Assembly (NCBI RefSeq): GCF_004345785.1
Contig: NZ_SLXI01000005.1
Location: 1 to 64,000, forward strand
Direction of reading: 5' to 3'
From: Bisgaardia hudsonensis
Lineage (GTDB): Bacteria > Pseudomonadota > Gammaproteobacteria > Enterobacterales > Pasteurellaceae
Length of the DNA: 64,000 nucleotides
Position 1 is the stretch's first letter. Every line of letters begins with the position of its first letter. The notes under the pieces are model-generated. The model ran no database searches. It was not told the DNA's origin and was given only the letters and a program-made list of their open reading frames with translations. Position numbers and translations under genes: made by a program. Of this stretch, positions 31,850 through 40,390 are shown piece by piece.

Positions 31850-31882
31850 AAAAAAACCCTAAAGGAATAAATCCTTTAGGGT
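31850..31882 (-). terminator. Rho-independent terminator of grcA
   Basis: ACCCTAAAGGA (31856-31866) and TCCTTTAGGGT (31872-31882) pair perfectly over 11 bp with a 5-base loop. On the minus strand a run of six T follows (A at 31851-31856 on the plus strand). It lies 33 bases beyond the grcA stop. Confidence 0.9.
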
Positions 31883-31914
31883 ATTTAGCTTAATTTACTT
31901 TAACGTAAACTGAA

Positions 31915-32298
31915 TTATAAACTTTCAGTGAAAGTACGTGTAATTACATCACGTTGTTGTTCTGGTGTTAATGAATTAAAACGAACAGCATAACCAGACA
32001 CACGAATAGTTAATTGTGGATATTTTTCTGGATTATTTACTGCATCTTCTAATGTTTCACGACGTAATACATTCACATTTAAATGCTGACCACCTTCAAC
32101 TTTTACAGTTGGTGCAACATCTACTGGTAATTCACGATATTCGATTTTACCTAATTCATTTACTGCAACTACTTGGTCTTCTTTAAATTCAGCTTTAGCG
32201 GCTAAACAACGAGCTTCGCCTTTTTCACTGTCTAATAACCAAAACGAATTTAATAAATTGTCATTTGCTGCTTGAGTAATTTGAATACCTTTAATCAT
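31915..32298 (-). CDS. grcA: Autonomous glycyl radical cofactor GrcA (YfiD)
   Basis: GrcA is a spare C-terminal glycyl-radical domain that restores pyruvate formate-lyase cleaved by oxygen. The 127-residue protein ends in the PFL-type motif [20 protein letters not shown], with radical-bearing Gly102, and has the insert [15 protein letters not shown]. Two FNR-like boxes lie upstream (see separate entries), in line with the known anaerobic/microaerobic control of yfiD in E. coli. Confidence 0.95.
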   Translation of the reverse strand: MIKGIQITQAANDNLLNSFWLLDSEKGEARCLAAKAEFKEDQVVAVNELGKIEYRELPVDVAPTVKVEGGQHLNVNVLRRETLEDAVNNPEKYPQLTIRVSGYAVRFNSLTPEQQRDVITRTFTESL

Positions 32299-32386
32299 AG
32301 TTATGCTCCTAATTATTTTTTAAATGGTTGTTAATCAACCTTGATTGGCGAAGATTCTACCAAAAAAATTTCGCATTTCAATTATT

Positions 32387-32400
32387 TTGATATAGATCAC
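32387..32400. promoter_or_regulatory. FNR-like box, grcA-proximal
   Basis: TTGAT-ATAG-ATCAC matches the FNR consensus TTGAT-N4-ATCAA at nine of ten positions. A possible -10 for grcA, TAGAAT on the minus strand, lies at 32354-32359. The box is therefore centred roughly 40-46 bases upstream of the expected start, as for a class II activator site. Confidence 0.6.
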
Positions 32401-32429
32401 ATTAATTTTATCATACTTTTTAATTGAAA

Positions 32430-32443
32430 TTGATACAAATCAA
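32430..32443. promoter_or_regulatory. FNR-like box, grcA-distal (perfect palindrome)
   Basis: TTGAT-ACAA-ATCAA is a perfect FNR consensus, 43 bases upstream of the proximal box. Tandem FNR sites are known at E. coli yfiD, where the distal site represses at very low oxygen. The same logic is an inference here. It also lies about 147 bases before the divergent ung gene and could act on it. Confidence 0.65.
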
Positions 32444-32589
32444 AATAACCCACAAAAATAAAAATATGATTTAACATATAATTAACAACTATATATGCCA
32501 ACCATTAATTAACTGCATAGAATCCCTACTATTAATTTATTAACTATTTCTTTATAATTAGCACAATAACATAATGGCTGGAGATAATA

Positions 32590-33261
32590 ATGAAAACGTG
32601 GAAAGACGTTATTGGAAATCAAAAAAAAGAAGTTTATTTTCAAGATATTCTACGACAAATACAAACTGAAAAAAATTTAGGCAAAATTATTTATCCCGCC
32701 CATAATGAAATTTTTAATGCTTTTAAATTAACCGAATTTTCCGCTGTTAAAGTGGTTATTTTAGGGCAAGATCCCTATCACGGACCGAATCAAGCTCACG
32801 GACTCGCTTTTTCGGTTAAACCAGGAATCATACCGCCTCCCTCATTAGTTAATATTTATAAAGAACTCGCTTCAGATATTGAAGGATTTCAAATACCAAA
32901 GCACGGTTATCTCATTGACTGGGCAAAACAAGGTGTATTACTTTTAAATACGGTATTAACAGTAGAACAAGGAAAAGCACATTCCCATGCTAATTTTGGG
33001 TGGGAAACGTTCACGGACTATGTCATCGCCCGCCTAAATGAACAGAGAGAAAATATTGTATTTTTATTATGGGGCTCTCATGCACAAAAAAAAGGACAAT
33101 TTATTGATCGCACAAAGCATTGTGTATTAACAGCACCACATCCCTCTCCCCTATCCGCACATCGTGGTTTTTTAGGGTGCCGACATTTTTCAAAAACCAA
33201 TCAATATTTACGCCAACATAATTTATCAGAAATTAATTGGCAACTAACAATGACATTATAA
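32590..33261 (+). CDS. ung: Uracil-DNA glycosylase
   Basis: Ung removes uracil from DNA in base-excision repair. The 223-residue protein has the water-activating loop [20 protein letters not shown] (Asp61) and [10 protein letters not shown]. The leucine-loop motif is [17 protein letters not shown], with the catalytic His. A perfect -10 hexamer TATAAT lies at 32553-32558. yaaA follows 16 bases later, likely on the same transcript. Confidence 0.97.
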   Translation: MKTWKDVIGNQKKEVYFQDILRQIQTEKNLGKIIYPAHNEIFNAFKLTEFSAVKVVILGQDPYHGPNQAHGLAFSVKPGIIPPPSLVNIYKELASDIEGFQIPKHGYLIDWAKQGVLLLNTVLTVEQGKAHSHANFGWETFTDYVIARLNEQRENIVFLLWGSHAQKKGQFIDRTKHCVLTAPHPSPLSAHRGFLGCRHFSKTNQYLRQHNLSEINWQLTMTL

Positions 33262-33277
33262 AAAATAAAGGAACATT

Positions 33278-34054
33278 ATGTTAGCAATTATATCTCCTGC
33301 AAAAACACTTGATTTTAAAAGTGAAATACCTACTTTTAATTTCTCACAACCAGAGCTAACGGATTATAGTGAAAAACTAATTGAAATTTGCCGACAACTA
33401 TCACCAGCTGAAATTGCCTCATTAATGTCAATTAGTGATAAATTAGCAGGTTTAAATGCTGCTCGCTTTAGCGAATGGAAAAAAGAACATACATTAGAAA
33501 ACGCTCGTGCAGCAATCTATGCCTTTAAAGGCGATGTTTATACTGGACTGGCAGTAGAAACCTTAACTGAAGATGATATTCAATTTGCACAAAAGCATTT
33601 AAAAATGTTGTCTGGATTATATGGATTATTAAGTCCATTAGATCTGATGCAACCTTATCGATTAGAAATGGGAACGAAATTAAAAAATCCAAAAGGTAAA
33701 GATTTATATACATTTTGGGACAATATTATTACGCAAAAACTACAAGAAGAATTAGATAATCAAGGCGATAATATTCTAATTAACTTAGCCTCTGATGAAT
33801 ATTATAAATCAATCAAAGAAAAACAACTTAATGCTAATATTGTCAAACCAATTTTCCTCGACTGCAAAAATGGCAAATATAAAGTAATCAGCTTTTACGC
33901 CAAAAAAGCAAGAGGGCTAATGTGTCGTTATATAATCCAAAATCGATTAACTAAAATTGAGCAATTAAAAGAGTTTGATCTCGCTGGTTATTGGTTTGAT
34001 GACACTTCATCAACATCAAATGAACTGGTATTTAAACGAAATATAGCTGAATAA
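33278..34054 (+). CDS. yaaA: Peroxide stress protein YaaA (DUF328)
   Basis: YaaA homologues limit intracellular iron and protect DNA and proteins from peroxide; DNA binding has been reported for E. coli YaaA. The 258-residue protein shows all family blocks: [73 protein letters not shown] and [15 protein letters not shown]. It lies between ung and a small lipoprotein gene with short gaps. Confidence 0.93.
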   Translation: MLAIISPAKTLDFKSEIPTFNFSQPELTDYSEKLIEICRQLSPAEIASLMSISDKLAGLNAARFSEWKKEHTLENARAAIYAFKGDVYTGLAVETLTEDDIQFAQKHLKMLSGLYGLLSPLDLMQPYRLEMGTKLKNPKGKDLYTFWDNIITQKLQEELDNQGDNILINLASDEYYKSIKEKQLNANIVKPIFLDCKNGKYKVISFYAKKARGLMCRYIIQNRLTKIEQLKEFDLAGYWFDDTSSTSNELVFKRNIAE

Positions 34055-34061
34055 AAATAAT

Positions 34062-34622
34062 ATGAAAAAAATACTCATAATTTTAACCGCACTTTTTCTT
34101 TTTGGTTGTGCCTCACAATCAAAAATAATCGAAGTGCCACAACAATTACAATATCATAACAAACAATATAAATTATCTGGTCAGCAAGACTTAGGCTCAA
34201 TTGCACGTTATGTTTTTCTAAGTGAGAACGATACTTTACAAAATTGGCAAACTGAAATTGAAGTCCTATTTGATCGTAATATCCAAAAACTATCATTACA
34301 GGAACGTATTAATTTACGCAAAAACATTTACCAAAAAACAAATGTTGCCTATTTTGAATTAAAGGAAAAAAATAATACATTATTTTCTTCAGTTATCTAC
34401 AAACCAAGCTCACAATATAATGATTGGCAAATAAATATTGCAAAAGGAAAAAATATTCCTAATTGTGGGTTTATTCAATATCAATATTCATTGAAAGTAG
34501 CCAGAAATAAAAAAATAATGAATATGAAAAAATCCAAGATTGTTTCCCACATAAAAAAATATATTCTAGATAAAGAAATAAAATATATTGATAAAAAATT
34601 ATGGCAATGGAACTGTAAATAA
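34062..34622 (+). CDS. Small lipoprotein of unknown function
   Basis: I do not recognise this family. The 186-residue protein has a clear lipoprotein signal, with hydrophobic LIILTALFLF followed by GCAS (Cys16), so it should be anchored in the envelope. The mature part is basic and hydrophilic, with one further Cys in IPNCGFIQY and another in the final WNCK. These could form a disulphide. An uptake signal lies within the signal-peptide codons (34086-34094). It starts seven bases after yaaA, so it is probably cotranscribed. Confidence 0.7.
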   Translation: MKKILIILTALFLFGCASQSKIIEVPQQLQYHNKQYKLSGQQDLGSIARYVFLSENDTLQNWQTEIEVLFDRNIQKLSLQERINLRKNIYQKTNVAYFELKEKNNTLFSSVIYKPSSQYNDWQINIAKGKNIPNCGFIQYQYSLKVARNKKIMNMKKSKIVSHIKKYILDKEIKYIDKKLWQWNCK

Positions 34623-34729
34623 GACCGCTTAAATTAGATAAACTCATTATTTTTTAATATAAAAAAACAAATATATTCCAAAACAGGTCGGTATATTAAA
34701 GGTAGAAAACATAAATTAGATCAAAATAT

Positions 34730-34738
34730 GCTATAATT
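34730..34738 (+). promoter_or_regulatory. Predicted extended -10 promoter of pfkA
   Basis: TGCTATAAT combines a perfect -10 hexamer (34733-34738) with an extended TG motif. It lies about 95 bases before the pfkA ATG. No good -35 is visible, which extended -10 promoters do not need. Confidence 0.5.
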
Positions 34739-34832
34739 TCCCAAAATTTTTCTAGAGTGATTAATCTGAATCAGGTAATCTAGCGACCGATTTTATTTTG
34801 ACATTACAATTTTATTAAATAGGTATTATACA

Positions 34833-35795
34833 ATGAAAAGAATTGCAGTATTAACAAGTGGTGGTGATGCACCAGGTATGAACGCAGCTATCCGAGGGGT
34901 AGTAAGAACAGCTGTCTCAGAAGGATTAGAGGTTTTTGGTATTTATGATGGTTATCATGGTTTATATCACAACAATATTAAACCATTAACCCGTTATAGC
35001 GTATCAGACACCATTAACCGTGGTGGCACATTCTTAGGTTCTGCTCGCTTCCCTGAATTTAAAGATCCCGCAATTAGAGCACAATGTGCTGAAAATTTAC
35101 GTAATCACAATATTGATGCTCTTATCGTTATTGGTGGTGATGGTTCTTATATGGGGGCAAAACTATTAACAGAAGAACACGGTTTCCCTTGTATTGGTAT
35201 TCCAGGAACGATTGATAATGATGTAGCAGGAACAGACTACACCATTGGCTATCAAACCGCATTAGAAACAGCAGTAACTGCTATTGATCGTTTACGTGAT
35301 ACCTCAAGCTCCCATCAACGTATTTCCATCGTTGAAATTATGGGAAGACATTGTAGTGATTTAACCATTTCAGCTGGAATTGCTGGAGGTTGTGAATATA
35401 TTGTTGCCTCAGAACTAGAATTTAAACCAGAGGACTTAATTGCAGAAATTGAACGTAGTATTCAAAATGGAAAACGCCATGCAATTATCGCTATCACCGA
35501 ATTAATCTGTGATGTAAATAAACTAGCGAAAGAAATTGAAGCTCGTGTTCATCATGAAACTCGTGCAACAGTATTAGGACATATTCAACGAGGCGGCTCA
35601 CCTTGTGCCTTCGACCGTATTTTAGGATCTCGTATGGGATCTTATGCCGTTGATCTACTACTTCAAGGTGAATCAGGTCGTTGTGTGGGTATCAAGAATG
35701 AGAAACTCGTTCACCACGATATTATTGATGCAATTAATAATATGAAACGTGAGTTTAGAGCAGATTTATTTAAATTAGCAGAACGACTAGAATAA
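34833..35795 (+). CDS. pfkA: 6-phosphofructokinase
   Basis: PfkA phosphorylates fructose-6-phosphate, the committed step of glycolysis. The 320-residue protein matches E. coli PfkA: ATP-binding [17 protein letters not shown] and [10 protein letters not shown], catalytic [17 protein letters not shown], and [28 protein letters not shown] follows. It is monocistronic, with an AT-rich leader of about 95 bases. Confidence 0.97.
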   Translation: MKRIAVLTSGGDAPGMNAAIRGVVRTAVSEGLEVFGIYDGYHGLYHNNIKPLTRYSVSDTINRGGTFLGSARFPEFKDPAIRAQCAENLRNHNIDALIVIGGDGSYMGAKLLTEEHGFPCIGIPGTIDNDVAGTDYTIGYQTALETAVTAIDRLRDTSSSHQRISIVEIMGRHCSDLTISAGIAGGCEYIVASELEFKPEDLIAEIERSIQNGKRHAIIAITELICDVNKLAKEIEARVHHETRATVLGHIQRGGSPCAFDRILGSRMGSYAVDLLLQGESGRCVGIKNEKLVHHDIIDAINNMKREFRADLFKLAERLE

Positions 35796-35911
35796 TATTA
35801 TTTCCTAATTAATAAGCCCATTATTTTTTATAAAATATGGGCTTTATTTCTTTTAGGTATTCTATATTTTTTCCAATTAGAATCCTTAAATAAAAAATCT
35901 CAATAATTACT

Positions 35912-35920
35912 ACCGCACTT
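35912..35920 (-). repeat. DNA uptake signal sequence (Hin-type), pfkA-glyQ intergenic
   Basis: Perfect core accgcactt (AAGTGCGGT on the minus strand) about 40 bases before a TATAAT hexamer (35959-35964) that probably belongs to the glyQ promoter. Confidence 0.85.
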
Positions 35921-36005
35921 TTTCTCCACAAATCTGTGCTAAGTTGCTATTTTTACAGTATAATGAAAAGAATTTTCTTTAACCAAATTTAATAAAAGAG
36001 TCATT

Positions 36006-36914
36006 ATGAGTTCAAAATTTAATGTAAAAACCTTTCAAGGTATGATTTTAGCCCTTCAAGATTATTGGGCTCAACAAGGCTGTACCGTTGTTCAACCTTT
36101 TGATATGGAAGTGGGTGCGGGTACATCACACCCGATGACTTGCTTACGTGCATTAGGTCCAGAGCCAATGGCATTTGCTTATGTACAACCTTCTCGCCGC
36201 CCAACAGATGGACGCTATGGTGAAAATCCAAACCGCTTACAGCATTATTACCAATTCCAAGTGGTAATCAAACCTTCCCCTGATAATATTCAAGAACTTT
36301 ATTTGGACAGCTTAAAAATGTTAGGTTTCGACCCAACACAAAATGATATTCGTTTTGTAGAAGACAACTGGGAAAATCCAACACTTGGTGCGTGGGGTTT
36401 AGGTTGGGAAGTATGGTTAAATGGTATGGAAGTGACCCAATTTACTTATTTCCAACAAGTTGGTGGCTTAGAATGTAAACCTGTTACAGGTGAAATCACT
36501 TACGGCTTAGAACGCTTAGCAATGTATATTCAAGGTGTTGATTCCGTTTATGATCTTGTATGGTCTGATGGTCCACTAGGTAAAACGACTTATGGCGACG
36601 TTTTCCACCAAAACGAAGTGGAACAATCTACTTACAACTTTGAATATGCAAATACTGACTTTTTATTCTACTGCTTTGAGCAATACGAAAAAGAAGCACA
36701 AGAATTATTAGCATTAGAAAAACCATTACCTTTACCTGCTTACGAACGTATTTTAAAAGCAGGACATAGTTTTAACTTACTTGATGCTCGCAAAGCGATT
36801 TCGGTTACCGAACGCCAACGTTATATTTTACGTATTCGTGCATTAACTAAAGGTGTAGCAGAGGCGTTTTATGCAAGCCGTGAAGCATTAGGGTTTCCTG
36901 GGTGTAAAGAATAA
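36006..36914 (+). CDS. glyQ: Glycyl-tRNA synthetase alpha subunit
   Basis: GlyQ is the catalytic alpha chain of the alpha2beta2 glycyl-tRNA synthetase. The 302-residue protein carries the class II motifs: [54 protein letters not shown], and [21 protein letters not shown] hexamer lies at 35959-35964. Its usual partner glyS is 3.4 kb downstream, beyond an accessory block. The two chains must be made in equal amounts, so the interruption may matter. Confidence 0.97.
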   Translation: MSSKFNVKTFQGMILALQDYWAQQGCTVVQPFDMEVGAGTSHPMTCLRALGPEPMAFAYVQPSRRPTDGRYGENPNRLQHYYQFQVVIKPSPDNIQELYLDSLKMLGFDPTQNDIRFVEDNWENPTLGAWGLGWEVWLNGMEVTQFTYFQQVGGLECKPVTGEITYGLERLAMYIQGVDSVYDLVWSDGPLGKTTYGDVFHQNEVEQSTYNFEYANTDFLFYCFEQYEKEAQELLALEKPLPLPAYERILKAGHSFNLLDARKAISVTERQRYILRIRALTKGVAEAFYASREALGFPGCKE

Positions 36915-36928
36915 TTTAGAGCGTAAAA

Positions 36929-37135
36929 ATGAACACTAAACCCATATTATTTTTTGCTGACTTATGTCCTGACACCCCACCTTTTGTAGCTTAATTAGAG
37001 CAACTGAAAGTGGAATATGAAGCGGTCAATATTTTTGAAAGTATGGCAAACTTTAAACATTTTTTAACATTACGAAATAACTATTTCGCTTTTAAACTTC
37101 ATAAACAATATAGTTATATTGGAATTCTTGCTTAA
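36929..37135 (+). pseudogene. Decayed copy of the glutaredoxin-like gene
   Basis: Starting from an ATG 14 bases after glyQ, the frame reads MNTKPILFFADLCPDTPPFV and then hits a stop at 36992-36994 (codon 22). The same frame continues with EYEAVNIFESMANF and YIGILA to a second stop at 37133-37135. It is plainly homologous to the intact gene at 39052-39321 over about 68 codons, at nucleotide as well as protein level. The last part of the gene is lost. It occupies the position next to glyQ where the intact gene would be expected. Its decay is recent enough that the copies still align base for base. Confidence 0.9.
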
Positions 37136-37179
37136 CTGTTAGATAATCAGCTACACATAATACTAAAAGGATACTAAAA

Positions 37180-38439
37180 ATGAAATTGAATATTTCTAAT
37201 TTCTCTATTATAAAACAGGCAACAATTGAAATTAATGGATTAACTGTTATTGCCGGAGAAAATGATACAGGTAAAAGTACTATTGGTAAGCTTTTATTTG
37301 CAATAATAAAAGCAAGCCAAAAATATGAAGAAGATTTTAAAGAAGATATACTACCCACTAAAATTATGCCCAAAATAGTTTCTATAGCATCAGTTTTACA
37401 GCCGTACGAAAAAAATCTAGGTGGCAAAATAATTATAAGGATGCTAGGACTACTAAATTTAGATTCTAAAAATAGTGATGAGATAAGAAATGAAATTAAA
37501 AAATTTACTATTTTTATAGAAGAACTTGATATAACTAAGAAATCTAAAGAAGAAATATTAAATAATATAGAAAGCATAAAATTAATAGTTAATGAAAATA
37601 ATTCAAATGATAAATTAAAACAAAAACAAAAAGCACTAAAAATGGCTTTATATTCTGAATTTAAAAAAATCACAAATTTTGATTCTTTTATTAAATTAGA
37701 AGATAGAAATCAGAGTATTGTAGAGTTTTCTTGTGATAGTAATGACTTAAAAAATGTCTTTTTCAAAGATGATATGGATTTTGATGATATAACTTATATA
37801 GAAAGCCCTTTTGTAATACAATTTAGAAATATGTTTTTAAAAGCAGGTACTTTATTAGATCCAATAATAAAGCCGGCTAAAGAAACTATACCTTTGCATT
37901 TAAAGGATTTGGCAAATAAATTAAAGAGCCCTAATAATGATATTATCAAATTAATAGATAATGAAGAGTTGATAGATATTTCTGGAAAAATAGCAACATT
38001 GATTGATGGAAATTTTTATTATGATAAAAAACAAAATGATTTTATTTTAAAAAGAAATGGCTTAGAAATTCCATCTATGAACATTGCATCAGGAATAAAA
38101 TCATTAGGATTATTAAATACATTATTATCATCTGGAATAATCAACTCTAATAGATTATTAATTCTGGATGAACCAGAAACTAATCTACATCCAAAATGGC
38201 AAAATAAATATGCAGAGATCTTATGTAAATTAGTTGAAAATGATATAAAAATTATTGTAGCTAGCCATAGTCCTTATATGATATCTGCGTTAGAACATTA
38301 CTCTAAACATATTTCTAATAAAAGTTTTTATTGGGCTAGTAGGGATGAGGTGGGAAATTCCATATTTGAAGATAAAACTGAAACAGTTATGGAAGATATT
38401 ATCCAACGATTTGCAAACTCATTTGACGAAATTTATTAA
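37180..38439 (+). CDS. AAA/ABC-type ATPase of a putative defence module (AAA_15/AAA_21-like)
   Basis: This is a 419-residue SMC/RecF-like ATPase. It has Walker A AGENDTGKST (25-34) right after a short beta-strand start, a long helical, Lys/Glu-rich middle, and an ABC-signature-like ASGIKSLG (303-310). Walker B LLILDEPETNLHPK lies near 326-339, and the switch His in VASHSPYM (His363). Such ATPases drive OLD, Septu, Gabija, PARIS and related anti-phage systems. There is no TOPRIM domain after the ATPase, so it is not an OLD/GajA nuclease by itself. The downstream gene, ten bases later, has a PD-(D/E)xK-like motif and is the likely effector. Codon use (many AGA and ATA) differs from neighbours and suggests transfer. 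The exact target is unknown. Confidence 0.85.
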   Translation: MKLNISNFSIIKQATIEINGLTVIAGENDTGKSTIGKLLFAIIKASQKYEEDFKEDILPTKIMPKIVSIASVLQPYEKNLGGKIIIRMLGLLNLDSKNSDEIRNEIKKFTIFIEELDITKKSKEEILNNIESIKLIVNENNSNDKLKQKQKALKMALYSEFKKITNFDSFIKLEDRNQSIVEFSCDSNDLKNVFFKDDMDFDDITYIESPFVIQFRNMFLKAGTLLDPIIKPAKETIPLHLKDLANKLKSPNNDIIKLIDNEELIDISGKIATLIDGNFYYDKKQNDFILKRNGLEIPSMNIASGIKSLGLLNTLLSSGIINSNRLLILDEPETNLHPKWQNKYAEILCKLVENDIKIIVASHSPYMISALEHYSKHISNKSFYWASRDEVGNSIFEDKTETVMEDIIQRFANSFDEIY

Positions 38440-38449
38440 AATAGACTCC

Positions 38450-39055
38450 ATGTGTAACTCAGAATATTTGTATAAAAAAATTGAAGAAAAGCATACTGGA
38501 TGCATAGAAAGCATTCAGTTAATTTCAAAAGCCGATAATGAACCATCATTTATTAATAGTGATATTAAAATACTTAATTTTGACAGACTTGCTAAAAATA
38601 TTGGTAGCTCAGTTAGATCACCTGATGGATTATATTATTTAGATAATAAATTTTTATTCATAGAGTTTAAAGATCAAAAATCTTCATCATTAAATATGGA
38701 TGACAAATGTAGAAAGAAAAACATAGATAAAGGAATGAAAGGAAAACTGTATGAGGGCATTTCTGTGTTCTCTTCTTTATTAGATAATACCATTAGTGAT
38801 TTAAATATAAAATATCTTGTAATTTGTAACCCAGCTAAAAATCTACAGAAGAATCCTGTAGAAAGAACTATGCAAAAAGCAATAAATAAATCTACAAATA
38901 ATGATGAAGACAATACAAGAAACAAGCATCATATAGATATTTTGAAAAAGTATTTTCATCCATTAAAAAAGTTAAACATAAAAATAGAGATTGATTTCAT
39001 AGTATCAGAAGTCAAGTTACAAAATTTTCTTAATTCACTAAATCCAAAATCATGA
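38450..39055 (+). CDS. Putative PD-(D/E)xK nuclease-like partner of the ATPase
   Basis: This 201-residue protein is not one I can assign to a named family. Residues 58-74 read PDG, then LYYLDNKFLFIEFK, giving a PD-x12-E-x-K arrangement (Asp59, Glu72, Lys74) between two predicted beta strands, the layout of a PD-(D/E)xK nuclease core. The rest is rich in Lys and Asn. I choose the ATG at 38450, ten bases after the ATPase stop. The frame extends upstream into the ATPase gene, and a TTG at about 38423 could allow overlapping coupled translation. Its stop overlaps the start of the intact glutaredoxin-like gene (ATGA). The nuclease assignment is an inference from motif and neighbour. Confidence 0.6.
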   Translation: MCNSEYLYKKIEEKHTGCIESIQLISKADNEPSFINSDIKILNFDRLAKNIGSSVRSPDGLYYLDNKFLFIEFKDQKSSSLNMDDKCRKKNIDKGMKGKLYEGISVFSSLLDNTISDLNIKYLVICNPAKNLQKNPVERTMQKAINKSTNNDEDNTRNKHHIDILKKYFHPLKKLNIKIEIDFIVSEVKLQNFLNSLNPKS

Positions 39056-39321
39056 TGAAAACTAAACCCATATTATTTTTTGCTGACCTATGCCCTGACA
39101 CTCAACCTTTTGTTGAGCAATTACAGCAACTAAACCTGGAGTATGAACCAGTCAATATTTTTGAAAGTATGGCGAATTTTAAACGCTTTCTAAAATTACG
39201 AGATAATCACTCTGCATTTGATCAAGCAAAACAACGAGGTTATATTGGGATTCCAGCTTTGGTGTTTGATGATGAAAAAGTGATTTTAGATCGTGACGAA
39301 TTACAAACTATTTTTAGTTAA
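39052..39321 (+). CDS. Glutaredoxin-related small protein (intact copy)
   Basis: The 89-residue protein begins KPILFFADLCPDTQPFVEQL, a strand followed by a single-Cys CPDT active-site-like motif. It continues YEPVNIFESMANFKRFL and GYIGIPALVFDDEK, where the cis-proline (IPAL) is in the thioredoxin-fold position. This matches the glutaredoxin-related family seen beside glyQ/glyS in Pasteurellaceae. Function is not established; a redox role is inferred. Its ATG overlaps the stop of the preceding nuclease-like gene by four bases. A broken copy lies at 36929-37135. Confidence 0.85.
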   Translation: MMKTKPILFFADLCPDTQPFVEQLQQLNLEYEPVNIFESMANFKRFLKLRDNHSAFDQAKQRGYIGIPALVFDDEKVILDRDELQTIFS

Positions 39322-39354
39322 AGCAGTTAGATTTTAGAGAGAATTTGTAAATTT

Positions 39355-40368
39355 ATGAATAATCTTCCAACAAAAAATAAAGACTTAACTCAAAACATTG
39401 CTCAAATTATTGAGCAAGCAAGAAAGCGAGTTAAACAAACTATCAATTCTACAATGGTTCAATGCTATTGGGATATTGGGCGTTTGCTTGTGGAAGATGA
39501 ACAGCAAGGACAACTGCGTGCTGAGTATGGTAAATATGTATTGCAAAATTTATCGGAACGCTTAACCGCAATGTATGGTAAGGGCTTTGATGTTCGTAAT
39601 TTACGGAATATGCGTCAATTTTATCTTGCTTTTCCGATTCGGAACGCACTGCGTACCGAATTGAGTTGGACGCATTATAGAAGTTTAATTCGTATTGAAA
39701 ATCCGCAAGCAAGGGAATGGTATTTAAAAGAAGCGCTTGAACAAAATTGGTCTTCTCGTGCATTAGATCGCCAAATCTCAGTGCTTTATTACGAACGTTT
39801 ATTAGCAAGCCAAAATAAATCGCTAGTGAATCAAGAAGCTGAAGAAAAAACTGAAATATTAAAAGATTCTGTACAAGATTATTTAAGAGATCCTTATATT
39901 TTAGATTTTTTAAATTTACAAGATAAAACCTATCAAGAAAGTAATGTAGAGCAAGCAATAATCAATAACTTGCAACAGTTTTTACTTGAATTAGGTAAAG
40001 GTTTTGCATTCGTTGAGCGTCAAAAAAGAATTCGTTTTGATGATGAAGATTTTTATATTGATTTAGTTTTTTATAATTTTAAACTTAAATGTTTTCTACT
40101 AATTGACTTAAAAATTGGGAAATTGAAACATCAAGATATCGGACAAATGGATACTTATGTTCGTTTATATGATGAACAATTTAAAAGCGATGATGATAAC
40201 CCAACTATTGGATTGGTATTATGTAGTGAAAAAAGTGAAGCCATTGCAAAATATTCTGTTTTAGCAGATAGAAAACAAATTTTTAGTGCTAAATATTTAC
40301 CTTATTTACCAACAGAATTACAGTTAAAAGAACAAATTGAAAAAGCAAGAGCTTTCAATAGTAATTAA
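39355..40368 (+). CDS. DUF1016 family protein (YhcG-type, PD-(D/E)xK nuclease domain)
   Basis: The 337-residue protein matches the DUF1016/YhcG family, with an N-terminal helical DUF1016_N part ([47 protein letters not shown]) and a C-terminal nuclease-like part ([39 protein letters not shown]). In the latter the acidic residues and DLK stand in a PD-(D/E)xK pattern. These genes are often found in defence loci and beside restriction systems, but their role is not firmly known. Codon use looks closer to the host than that of the ATPase module. It ends 22 bases before glyS and may be cotranscribed with it. Confidence 0.88.
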   Translation: MNNLPTKNKDLTQNIAQIIEQARKRVKQTINSTMVQCYWDIGRLLVEDEQQGQLRAEYGKYVLQNLSERLTAMYGKGFDVRNLRNMRQFYLAFPIRNALRTELSWTHYRSLIRIENPQAREWYLKEALEQNWSSRALDRQISVLYYERLLASQNKSLVNQEAEEKTEILKDSVQDYLRDPYILDFLNLQDKTYQESNVEQAIINNLQQFLLELGKGFAFVERQKRIRFDDEDFYIDLVFYNFKLKCFLLIDLKIGKLKHQDIGQMDTYVRLYDEQFKSDDDNPTIGLVLCSEKSEAIAKYSVLADRKQIFSAKYLPYLPTELQLKEQIEKARAFNSN

Positions 40369-40390
40369 TAAAATTTTAAAGAGAAAAAAA

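Noticed and set aside
37092-37673. Long minus-strand open frame (193 codons) opposite the ATPase gene
   Set aside because: It is rich in Phe, Ser, Ile and Leu as expected for the complement of an A-rich gene, lacks a ribosome-binding site, and the plus strand has clear Walker motifs.
37180-38439. ATPase as an OLD-type nuclease or Gabija GajA
   Set aside because: There is no room for a TOPRIM domain after the switch His; the protein ends about 55 residues later. No GajB-type helicase follows.
37180-39055. Septu or PARIS assignment for the two-gene module
   Set aside because: The second gene shows no HNH motif (PtuB) and no TOPRIM/DUF4435 features (AriB) that I can see. It has a PD-(D/E)xK-like motif instead.
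40337-40390. N-terminal extension of GlyS overlapping the DUF1016 gene
   Set aside because: The 18 extra codons lack family similarity. The ATG at 40391 gives the standard 689 residues.
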